Below, one piece after another: positions 30,440-42,500 of a DNA stretch of 64,000 bases; position 1 is the first letter of the stretch, and every line of letters starts with the position of its first letter. The notes under the pieces were generated by a model. That model ran no database searches. It was given only the letters and a program-made list of their open reading frames with translations, and was not told where the DNA came from. Source of the DNA: Hygrophila difformis (lineage: Eukaryota > Streptophyta > Magnoliopsida > Lamiales > Acanthaceae); the NCBI GenBank assembly GCA_030278955.1, contig JAOANR010000010.1, positions 27,096,174-27,160,173 on the forward strand, read 5' to 3'. The position numbers were made by a program, and so were the translations under genes.

Positions 30440-31850
30440 CCCTATAGGTAGGAGTTAAGAATCGAGTACATCTTAACCCGTCTATCTTCCAACGATGGCT
30501 TTATACGTTGAGCTTGTGGTGGCATTGTTTTTCCGGTTGTCACAGGCTCCTTCCCATGTACCTTCACAAAAGTGACGCTTGTTGCCACTACATCTTTTGT
30601 TGGCAAGTTTGACTTTTGTTTGCCTCCCTTTTTTCCATTCAACTTCATTATTCGTACGAGGTTGATGAATGGGCGAACCACAAGCTCCACTTGATGAAAA
30701 ACTTATCTCCATGGCGTGAGCATGAGTTCCATGTTCCTCAAATGTTCGGTGACGAATGTCTTGTAGGATATATAGAACAGCCCATTGCATGCCTTGGATG
30801 CACATATCTATTGCCAAAGTCTCAGATAAACGATCCATGTAATTCAGGCTTAGACTTCTCGAGCAGTTGATGTAGTCAATCACCGGTTCATCTTGTGATT
30901 GTCGCGTATTCGTTAGTTATATCATGTTAACGGTACGCCAGATGTTATAAAAACGGTTCAAGAATTCTTGCTCGAGTTGGTCTCAACTGTCGATGTTGCT
31001 AAGCTCCAAGTCAGTATACAGTCGAACTCATTTGCCTTTAATGAGCGCGAGAACTGTTTGAAAAGTTGATCTCCAAACGTACCCGCTTCATTGCGTGTCT
31101 CTACGAAGTGGGCAATGTTTTGTTTGGGGTTCCCTTTGTCGTCAAATGGTTGGAATCTTAGGTGGTTGATAGCCAGTCGGCATCCTCAATGAGTCGATGC
31201 GGGCAGTGTATGACTTGAAATACGTCATGGAGGATTTTAAGCATGCCGAGACTACTTCTTTCAGTCTCCCCATGATGAACTCTCTCAGTTGATCATCAGT
31301 GATGAGGCCTTCTAGGGTGATTTGGATTTCAACAGTTATCTTTCCCTTTGCCGAAGCACCTTGTTGGGAAGTGTCTACCTCTTCGTAGATCTCTATGGGC
31401 TTATTGTTCACCGCTTGGCCACCATTTAAGCCTTCCAGCTTGTTTAGGATTATCTTGCAATTCAGATTTCTTTTCAAGCAATTCCGTGATTCGTAAGATT
31501 AGTTATTTGCTCTTCAGGAGTGCTCATCTGGGTTGTCATCGCAACAGCATGATGTAGGGGCGGATGTTTCCTCTTGCTCTCCACGCGGGCTTGATGGTGT
31601 AGGGGATTCCAGTGCATTAGGATTGCTCTCTTCCAACAATGACATATTTGGATCAATTTCCTTTACGCGTGCATCATCTGCAAACCTATAGTCTTTTTCA
31701 TGTTTCTTATGGTGACTCTGAGTGTGGCGGCACCTGATGTTGAAGAGTTGCTCCTGGAAGTTTTGTTAGTCGTGATCCTTAAGGCCATTGAATTTCGTTG
31801 ACGCTGATTGAAGGAGATGAAAGGCAAGTGTCCGACTAGGTGTGCCAAAA
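30440..31850 (-). pseudogene. Tat/Ogre-type gypsy gag remnant
   Basis: Minus-strand pieces in three frames give MPTGYQPPK, NPKQNIAHFVETRNEAGTFG, LFKQFSRSLKANEFD, then VIDYIN, ETLAIDMCIQGMQWA and RTFEEHGTHAHAMEIS. This is the order seen in the Gag of Tat/Ogre-lineage elements. Many stops and small deletions disable it. The element is cut off at its 3' side near 30.1-30.4 kb, close to the LINE tail. Confidence 0.7.
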
Positions 31851-31857
31851 TTTACAG

Positions 31858-32401
31858 TGCAATCAAATGCGAGACAAGAAAACTATAAACAATTTTATTA
31901 ATTTGAAATAAAAAAAAAAGCTTACAAATTACATAATTTAAATATCAAAAGAAATTAGGAAATCAAACTATATGGGTTCGACTTCTGTGACTCCTTTGAT
32001 TCCTTCAACCTTGAAGACTTCGAAGTGTTTTTGTGCTTCTTCTCCGGCTCCTAAGAATTTCTGTAGCGTTTTGCTGTTATAGGATTATGTATCCCTAATT
32101 TGTCAATGGATGCCTCTATTTATAGAGGATATATAGTGGATGATGGGCCGATTTCTATGAGTCGACCCATTGCGAGCGTCCATTGGTTTATATGGCATGT
32201 GGGTCTTCTATTTTGATTGTTCTATGCTAGTCCAATATAAGTCCATTTAGCTCCATTTAGCATGTTGGATCCAAATAGCCCATTTGAACATTACAAATTA
32301 TTCCAAGCATTTATTTTATTTAAAATTCTGTAAGTAATTAATATTTCATGTTAAAATAACATGTGCCCATTTTTATCGGCAAATAAATTTCACGTGTTTA
32401 C
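31858..32401 (-). mobile_element. 5' LTR of the Tat/Ogre-type element
   Basis: On the minus strand it begins TGTAAACACGTG and ends about TTGATTGCA. A palindromic TATA region (CCTCTATAAATAGAGGC, about 32108-32126) lies inside. A PBS-like TTTTGGCACACC follows towards gag. The partner LTR is not in the window. Boundaries are inferred from TG..CA and the position of gag. Confidence 0.5.
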
Positions 32402-33400
32402 AATTATATATTTAAATATAGAGATAGAACTAGAACTGGTTGAAGCATAAAATCTAGACACCCAAACTCCGAATAGCAAAAGGCTTCAAAAGGATATATT
32501 CCCAAAGTGAAGAGAAAATACAAGGGATGTTCTATTTATAGAGACAAAGTGATTACAATGCTAAGACACAATTAACTAGGGGAATTAAACTACCATCTAT
32601 TACAAGTCAACACGGGAAATAATTAAACTAAACTAAATAGTTTGTGTCATGCATGGCAGCTATCAACATGTCCTTAGTCATGAGGTAAAAGGAAGACAAA
32701 TAATAGGATGGAGAAAACGTGAAGCATGTCAACGTGTGGAGGAGTGTCAACATGAGAGTGTGAGTATATATATAGAGAACACACACGCCAACATGGCACG
32801 TAAAATATGTAAAACTTTGGCTAAGGTATGACTCTGCTGCTTTATTCTCTCTTCTTCTTCCGACTTCACCATTATTCTTTTAAGTTGGTCGGTGGGACCA
32901 TGATGTATGTGCATGCTTCTCATACAAATTTGGTCCCATGATGTATGTGCATATGCTGCTGCTGCTTCATTCTTCTCCCATCTCGATCAGCACTCTCGCA
33001 ACTTGGCTTGTGAAATTCATTGACTCGTTTCCGAGAGAATGGACCATACGGAAATATCGGTGTTAGTGTAGATCCAGCAGCATCCCTCTGCCAAATAGCA
33101 GCAAGGAGAATCAGCCGACGACTTAACCAACCAAAAATTAATTTATAAATGGTGGAGTACGTAGATCTCATCCATATAAACCAGGAAAAACCAATCACAC
33201 CCAATATTGGATACCAATAATATCAACTGCTACGTTTTCCCGAGGGAAAAGGGCACCACCTATACACCCAACCATAAAGAAACACTATTCCCATTTGCTA
33301 AATTGAAATTCTACTTATCCATCTCATATAAATATTTAATAATATATAAATATATATATATACATACAATTACAAACACATTTGTGTCAAACTACAAGTT
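32402..33400. other. Intergenic stretch, LTR-like relict possible
   Basis: 32430-32660 has a TATA-like CTCTATAAATAGAACA on the minus strand and an LTR-like look but no matched ends. ATGATGTATGTGCAT occurs twice (32899 and 32938). No gene was found. The part next to 33400 probably includes the 3'UTR of the cohesin gene. Confidence 0.35.
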
Positions 33401-33590
33401 TGTACTGTGATAGTCTACCGAGTTCAGAGATCACAAGTCCATAACTATGTGTAATTCAAACACCTAAAAACAGCGAAAAGCCGTTACTCGGAAAGCAAAA
33501 GGAATCTAACTAGCTAGCCTCCACAAAGAATAGCCAAAGTATTCGAGTGTCTTCATCTGCACAAGTCTTATACTTTGGGCATCATTTAAT

Positions 33591-36500
33591 TCAGAAGTCA
33601 GATTTCAGGAGCCTAGCTCGAGGTTTTATGGTAATGTCATCAAAAGTATTTCGTTGCTCCACATGAATGTAGTCCCTCGTTTTAAGAACCTGGAACACAG
33701 ACACCAGAAAAACATAAACAATAGTGCCTGGAAAAAGAAAGATGGATGTCAACCCCCCCCCCCCCCACCCCAACCCACAAAAAAAAAAAAAAAAAAAAAA
33801 ACCCCAAGAACAATAAGTTAAAAAGAGTAGGACATTTACCAATGCTTCAAAAAACATCCTTGACGCTTCCTTGCGGGATTTCCCAGTTAAGAGGTTGTCC
33901 ATAGAAAGAGATTTCCTGCCATGCTCTGCCTCTTTGATGAACAATGTCTGAAGATATTTGGAGACCGCCCTACAAAATAAGAAAACAGGGTAATCACACT
34001 AACAAGCTAATAATGTCTATTATCAAACATGACGTCTTGTGTATGTTCTGGCAGAAAAGTGAATTGCACCAATCCCATATATTAGAAAATGTTGGGGGCG
34101 CTGTGAATTAGGAATGGAGAATAATTGAATATAAAGTAATGCATCAATGAAGCTCTTAGATAACATGATCATTTAACATCTCTACTCAGATATTGGAATA
34201 CATCTACAAATCATTCCAAGTTCCTAGTTATAGGCAAGACCTTCTGGAAAGTTTTTTGAATATAGGAATTATTAAAATTCCAATATTCAGACATCATTTT
34301 GATTCAGTTCCAAGTATACCAGTATCCCAGTATACAAGTCACTTTAATTATCTTGAAAAGTAAAAAAGCAACGAAAGACAATGCCAAACCGACACAAATA
34401 TGACATAACAGTTTGTTACTTCTTCCATAAACCAAGCAAGGAATCTTTGCAGAACAAATTCTAGTCAAAAATTTTAAAATACGGAGTATAAATTTAGACA
34501 TAGGTTAATATTAAGTTTGAGAGATTATGTTAAAATTATAAGTTTCATTTAATGGATAAAAGCCGACAATTAATTAAATCCATGTACAACTGAATTATAA
34601 TGTAGAATATATCTAATCTAATTTACAGAAAGGATAGGAATGGGATACATCCAATCTGCGTGTTGCATTAAAGGCCCAGAATTGTAGTTTTAGCATTAAT
34701 GATATAAAACATGATATAATTAATTTAATCCAACAGTTGAACAATGCAATAAAATAATTATTCAAAATATTCCACTCATGTCCCTTATCAAAGATCTTAA
34801 TCCATTGTATTGTAACCTAATCTTATAGATTCCACACTGGTAATTCGTGGTCAAGAAGAATCTTTGTTTCCATCGCATTTGATGGCAACAAGTGATGCAT
34901 GTAGCTAAATATTGGGATGAGGACTTGCATGAAGATTCATTTCAGAACATCACAGCAAAATGAGACTGATCTCAAAAATTGTTCAAAGGACAGGATAGAT
35001 TGTGCAAACTTCTTGATAACTGTGGAAATGAAGATGGCTAAATATTTTCCATGGGAAGTAATTTTACAACTAGTAAAGCAAAAAATAGCCAGAAAGATTT
35101 GTCAGCAAGGAGACTTTCATTCAAGGACTTCGGCAAATAAACAGATTTTATTTCCTCAGTACATCTAACACACAACTAATTCAGGATATATTAACGAAAA
35201 CACATACCTTGTGCGAGAAGACCAGCCAGTGTTCTCAGCAAATCGTGCCTCCTCGTCATCCAGAATCTCATCATCAGCCATATCATTTAGATCATCATCA
35301 TCAACATTCAGAAAATCTGTAAGCTCAAAGAAAATACATGTAACATTGGTGAGAAGATTAGACACAATGTCACTGACATAAGATAAACGAGCTAATAATA
35401 ACTAGAACTCTGACATCTGACAGCATGGGATTAATGAGAGAATCAAAGAAAAAAGCAATTCAAGAAGATATCTATAAGATCGATGACATGCCTACACTAC
35501 AGGTCCACACCATCACATTTGTATAGTTACTAATTAGTACCAAGCCCTGGTCAAGAAAGGAATAAGCAAATCAACACCTGGTATTCACTAGGTGGGAAGT
35601 ACTTTCCAAATCCTATAAAATCGGAATGAAATACCCTCTTCATATGAAGTTATCAATGAAAGTGCCTGCCCAAGCATATGCATGCACGGCCCCATGTGGA
35701 CAAAATATACAAAATCACAAGTTTAATCTAAGCATTGCACAAATATTATTTAATATAGTTTTACTTCTGAGAAAACTATAGGGATCTAAAATCATAAGCT
35801 ACTGGGAATACACGTTATTTCATATTTTCTAATGAAGTCCATCAACATGCCATGCAAACAAAACAAATTCCACCATGGGGATTTAAAATACAGGAACTTC
35901 ATGCTCTAGTATCACATCAAATGACTAATATTGCACTTAAAAATCAAAGCTTTTATGGGGATGCATAATCATTATTATTTTTTCCCTTCCATTCTCATGG
36001 TGGAACAGTAAAAGTTAAAATAGTAAAATGGGAGCAAACCTGTGTCATTACCAGCAGCATAGTAGTTCAGTTCCTGCAGCATACATAGAAAATCAACAAT
36101 TAACCCAAAAAAGCCAGAAAATGTAGGCCAAAGTTGAAGGGATGATACACAAATTACAATTAGACTTCAGACAAGCAAGGTGAGATGTCTGCAATCATTC
36201 ACAGATGTCCATACTGAGTAGAGGCGGTTCCAGAAAGAGTAAATAACTTCATACACAAATTTATACTGGCCATAATCCTTCAAGAATCTAACTACAACAA
36301 ACCCTCTTAAGTTTAACAGTCTGAAGAAAAATACAATCTTTTAGATAAATATGTTTACAAGATACTACAACACTTAACAATCAAACAATATCCAAGAGAT
36401 TTGAACTAAATAACAACAAAAATTTCAAAATTATGACACCTTATCAATCTGTAATATGATTTGTGTTGGCAACAATATATATCATTTGTAGATGTTCTCA

Positions 36501-39500
36501 GAGGAATTTACCGAGTGGCAAATCAGACGAGGGGACTGGGGAGGGGGGGCTGTATCATGTTTAAACAATGTCATCAATTTAAGGCTACTATAAACTTCTT
36601 AACAAACACTTTTAATTGTATTGAACAAGTCACGATTGGTTTTAGTTGTATAGAACAAGTCATGATTGGACTGTCTGACTATAAACCTCATTGAATGGCA
36701 AATAATTAATAAGCTTTCCATTTCATTCTGAAGGGAATGACCTAAATTTGAATGCTAGGCACTCAGCCCATGTAAAATAAATTCCAAGGCAGGAATCTGA
36801 GTCATCAAACAGAGTCATTTTGAAAAATGTGCGGCAAAGTTTCAGACAAGTGTCATCAAGTATCAACATCAAATACTAGTATATTGATAATATTATTTAA
36901 AAAATGCCTGGAAAATAAGTATGGCACTAGAAGCAGAAACATGAGAAAATTGCACATTTACCAAAGTTAGTAATCAAGTCACATATACATAATACACGGA
37001 AGGAACAAGGGGTGCACCTCTTGGTCTTGCAGATCAAAGCCAGGATCTGCATTTACCATATAGCTTGGATAACCTTCCAGCTGTTCTGGATTGTCACCAT
37101 TATTCACGAAACTGTCATCACCGATACCTATATCCGCCTGATAGATGGAAGCTACAATATGCTCGTGCTCAGCATTAGAAAACAACTCAACATTGCCACT
37201 ATCGTTAACCACCCCAGACAGAAAATCATCCCTGGTGACAGGTACAGGCTCAACTGCAGCATTAATACTGTCATCCTCCATAAAATGTGTACTGATGGTT
37301 TGTTCATTGTCAACATCCATCCCACTAGAATCAAACCCAAATGATGGAAGATCCATCTTTTGGTCAGGAAGTGCAGCCGGAGTTTCTGCTTCAGCAGTTG
37401 TGTCCATCCCCCTGGTTTCATTTATAGCAGCTTCTTCAACCAAACCTACAGGAGCTTCAACTATATCATCTGATGCATCCCCAGTCGTCTCCGCAAGCTT
37501 GACTCCAGCAGAAACAGAAGAATTTACAATGTCTTCATCTTTTTGACTTCTTTCTACTTCAGTTTCATCGGGCAAAAGTCCATGGGAGGAACAATCAACA
37601 TCCACATGTTCTGTGGTTTCAATCTGCTTATTAGCACTATTTATCTCATCAAATTCTTTCATCCATCTATCACTCAGTTGAGGATTTACACTCTGATTTG
37701 CTTCATCATTATCTCCATCTAATAAAACCCCCTCGGTAATCCTCCTGTTGGTTTGCTCTGTAGCATTTAGCACTCCTGGACCATTCTCAACTTTTGTGTC
37801 TACGTTTTGACCCTTTTCAGCACTATGGGAAGTTAAATGTGGTGGTTCAGCTGCAGCCGAAAGAGAATCATCATTTTTAGCATCAAGAGAAGTTGGACTT
37901 GGTTCAGCCACTGTTTCACGAAAGACGTCTTTCTCATTGTTTTCAGAAGGTCGTACTGTTTCAACCATAATTTGACCAGATACATCATTGAGATCATTCT
38001 TGCAGACTTTGATTCTACTCAAATCCCATACCTGACTTTGTAAAGATGACAACTGAATTGACGTCCCTAGGAAAGGGAAGCAAAATAGTACAGTGAGAAA
38101 TCTAAATGAAGTTCTGCAGAGTGTGACAAAATCAATGTTACAAACATGAGAAAATGGATGATTAAGAAGAGAACACACTGAATACAGAGATTATCATTTC
38201 TGAAAAGATAACCAACTAAATGCATATGTTTAATATAAAAAAGAGTAACTAAAAAAGTAAGCGTGTATGGATGGTAATCACATCAACAATTTTACGGTGA
38301 ACCAAAAAGAAACAGGGAGTGGATATCTCCAGAATACATTAAAAATGTCAAACGCATCATAGAAAACCAATAATTTGAGAAATTGGTATAGGCTGTGGGT
38401 TTGCAAGTGATTACACATGAAGGTAAGAATCAAAATGTGAAAAGTCACAAGGATAATGTAGTTCAAGGAAATCAGTTATCATATGATATTTGAATAAAAA
38501 CCTCACCAGAGAATGTGGGTCCCAGAAAAATTTCATCATCCAAATGTTGTTTCTGAATCACTGAAATTTCAGCAAGTGTGCAAGGAGCTTTCTTTCTCAC
38601 ACGGCGTATGTCCTCGGTGTTTGTAAGCTGCTGTCGTATTGTGCTATTAATGAACAATAAAAATGTAAGTTTTCAGAATACTCTCAACAAGATCAACGAG
38701 TAGGAAAACAAGTGCCACACAAAAATACTAAACTAGTAAACAAAGTCGCATTCTCATGTGTGAGCCAACTAATAAATTATACATGTATGTAATAATTATT
38801 ACATGAATCGTTATGACGCAGATGAAAAATAGCTTGGTGGTTAAGGTGGTGTATTAGGTGTTGAAGGTCATGGATTCAAATTCTCATTTATACAATATGA
38901 CCTTTTTTTATATATTTAAAATTTAAATTAGATAAAAAGGCCAGAAGTTTTAAATTTAAAAATCTTGTAAGGGACCAAATGGCTGCTGTTCTATGCATTT
39001 CACACTTAAAACATAGTACAGATAAGCCTCTGAATTCTGAACAGTGGACTGTGATTGTGCAACAATAGAGTTGAGTAAATTAATCGTTGATATGATTTTC
39101 ATATTGAACTGATTAATAAAGTACCATGAACAACAATAATTGATATACAAAACATAAACATGTGTAAAGAAGAGGAACATACTCGCCATGCAAAACCATT
39201 GTATCGTCCATAAGCACTTTCCTTTTCGGAGTAGCAGTGCGGGAAGCTAAACGAGTACGTTTCACAGAAGTTGCCTCAGATAGACGAGGAGTGGGTTTTA
39301 CTTTAAGAACTGAAGATCTTCCAACTGGAATCCGTAGCAATTAGAATCACATATTAGAAATTTATAGAACAATTACAACTACAAAAAAGTAACATACCTA
39401 AAATGGAGGATAACAAATCATCATCATCGGGAATGGATTCAACCGTTCTTTTGAAATGGACTAGTCTAGAAGATTCAACTGAATTCAGACTCTGCTCAGT

Positions 39501-42500
39501 CAATGTACTTTCAGTGAAACTGCGCTTCTTTCCTGAAATGTTTTTACTCCCAGCATGACTTTCATAAAGTCCCACAAATTCTTCGGGGCTCTCTTCTAGC
39601 ATGTTTTTGTGTTGTTCCAAAAAACCTGGTACTGACAATAGCTTTTCTGGAGCCAGCAACTCAGTCTCTGTAGGCTTAACTTGATAATCTTCATTATGCA
39701 CTTCACCTTCAGGTTCTCTCAAAACTGGATGAAAATCTCCTTGCATGTTATTTAGCATCAAATTTTCTTCCATATTATCTGTATCATTATATGTTTTGCC
39801 TGTTTCAAATGAAGTCATCCAATGTAAAATCCTATATTCATCCACCTAACAGGATGCTTGGATTGCTCTCTATTTTTCTAAAGCCAAAATCGCCTTTATG
39901 CATACAAATATCAAAACTTAAATATCTAGGCAAACTAGGACCTATTTTGACCTATTTTGAATTTCGAGAAAAATTATTATGTTTAAGCTTAACAAACAAA
40001 CCTTGCATCTCCTCTCCTCCAGAAGTTGCTAGTGCACCATCATCTGCTTGAACCTCAGCAGAGGTAGACATAGCACATCCAGAATCAGGTTCTTGTAGCT
40101 GCAACTCTATGCCAGCAGATGCAACATTTTCATGGGCATCAATGCTCAATTGGCTCAAATGAGGGGTCTGGGCATCAAGATTCAGTGACCCCGATTCATC
40201 CAGGTTTGTGAAATCTAAACTGGGTGCAATTTGATTCAGTGTAGCTGGATCACTAGCAATTTCCACATTTCTAGGAGTTTCAAACAGAGGTGACTGATGA
40301 TCCATTGCCGAGAGGCCTTCAGAAGGTTGCTTGCACGTGATAGTTTGACCAGAAATTTCACGAGCACTATTCTCCAAGTCAACATTATAAGAACCTTGAT
40401 TATTATCACATGGATTGTCAACACGGGAGGAAGAGTGGATGTCTTTGTCCACAGATACATTCTGTAACCCTTCTGCGAAAGTAGCATCAGATGCCTGATC
40501 AAATAATGCTTCAGTTATATTTAGCTTTTTATCGGGTGAATTAAAAGTGGGATCAGATGTTTGTGACGGCACATCAACTAAAACATGTCCCATGCCTGCT
40601 TCAATGGGAACTTCTCCCTGTTGCTTTGAAAGATTGAGATCCGCATCAACTGACTGAACACCATTCTGTTCAGTTGCATCGGTGTTCTTATTATTGTCTG
40701 AACACCAATCTACCTCCTGCTTATCCCCATCGATGTTTTTAGTTTTATCTGTCATGGTAGAATCCGCTAAATGATTTTCAAATTCAAGATGTTCATCACA
40801 TGCAGAAACTTCTTGGACATTGGTTAAATTAGGTTCATCTAACAATCCAGGAGTACATGGAGCCTGTGCATAGTCCATAAAATCATTATTGTCATCAAGT
40901 TCAACCTGCATGCAGAAGCAGAAAAGAATAAAACTTCATTTACAAAATTCTTGTTGCAATATTGTCAAAACTTTTATCCTATCCTGTTTTAGAGAGAGCT
41001 ATGCAAAGATATGATGAGCATAAGATATGGCCAATGTAACATAAATATTGCATATGTTGACTATCATAACAATGATCATTTCATAAATAATTTCCAGCTA
41101 GAGCAATTACCATGGTGTCGGAATTCAGAGTCACAGATTCAGGTTCCTCATCTTGCTTGAGAGGGATAGCAGCTGAGGGCTGGGGATCAACACTAAATTG
41201 CAGAGAGAACAGAATGAGAAATCAATATTCAGAAAATTTCAAGAATTATAGCATCCACCGACAACAGTACAAAATGCATATTTAATCTCATATAGCAATT
41301 AGCAAGAGAATACAACTAGTCAACAATACTGACTAGTGGCACATAGCCACATATACTTCCGCCGTATTTGAATAATGTTAACGTTTGCATAGTAAACACT
41401 ATTCATTGAGTAATTTTGATTCAATTTTTTCACATAGTTACATACGATAAAACATAGTCAAGTGAGATCTTGTTAGATTCGTCTAATCACGTAGTTTTAT
41501 AATATTAAAGTTTTATAATTTTTTATTTTATAAAATTTGAGATATTACTCTTTAAAAATGTGTATTGGATTGCGTGAAAACATGGAATGTTAAAAATTTT
41601 TGTATACGGAGGGAGTATATTGCAACATAAATCACAATAAATGAGATACGATAGCACATAAAGCAGTAGGGAATAAGCTGGAATTGATAAAATTGTCTTT
41701 TACATGTTATCTTTGAACAAACTAATGTACCACTTATATTATCAGGATAAAACTTGCACATAGAACAGAATGCACAAAATTCTCTTATATTGTACCTTTA
41801 CATGAAACAAATCACGGTTCTTACCAAACAATTTTCTCCCATTAAAAACAAAAATCTGAAATCTACTAAAAAGGATGGCAGTGACACTTTCATAAAATCA
41901 AAAAGCATAATGGAATATTTTTCTTAATAGTGTCAGCTTTTAATGCATCATCTGACTAGAGTTTGCAGAGAATCCCATAAAAACTTCCTCATGTACACCC
42001 TACTTGGAAATACACAGAGGAGTTAAGTACAATAGAATGTAAAAGTAAAGAACTATTACTCAAAAAGGTCAAATGCCAACAGCACTATAACCCCAAAATA
42101 GCCAAGGATTAACAATAGATACAATCAATTCCACAAAATGTTAAAAAGTTAGTCTTACCTTTCATTCACATGGCTGGCAGTGTCAATCTTGCTCAAAAAT
42201 AATTCCTGCATTCAATTGATAATTCACAAAAAAACCAGTTAAGAAAAGCACAGCAATCACTGGTTATTGAAGAATTATTCTATTCGGATGCATTGGGATC
42301 TGCAAAGCACTTTTACTAAATTTCGATTACACATCCAACAACAGAATGTGGTTTGACAGTTATAACTGGTTCCATCACATGTTATAGAAATAATAAAAAG
42401 TGTAACTAGATCCAGATAATCAACTAAAGCAACAGTAACAAGAAACAAAGCAACAGTGTCCGTGGCATCACAAACCTCATCAAGATCCAACCCAGAAGCA

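Noticed and set aside
33690..33944. Continuation of the cohesin frame through intron 14
   Set aside because: The frame reads Phe/Gly runs from homopolymers. GT..AG signals and the conserved EALVLKTRDY join support splicing at 33840/33689.
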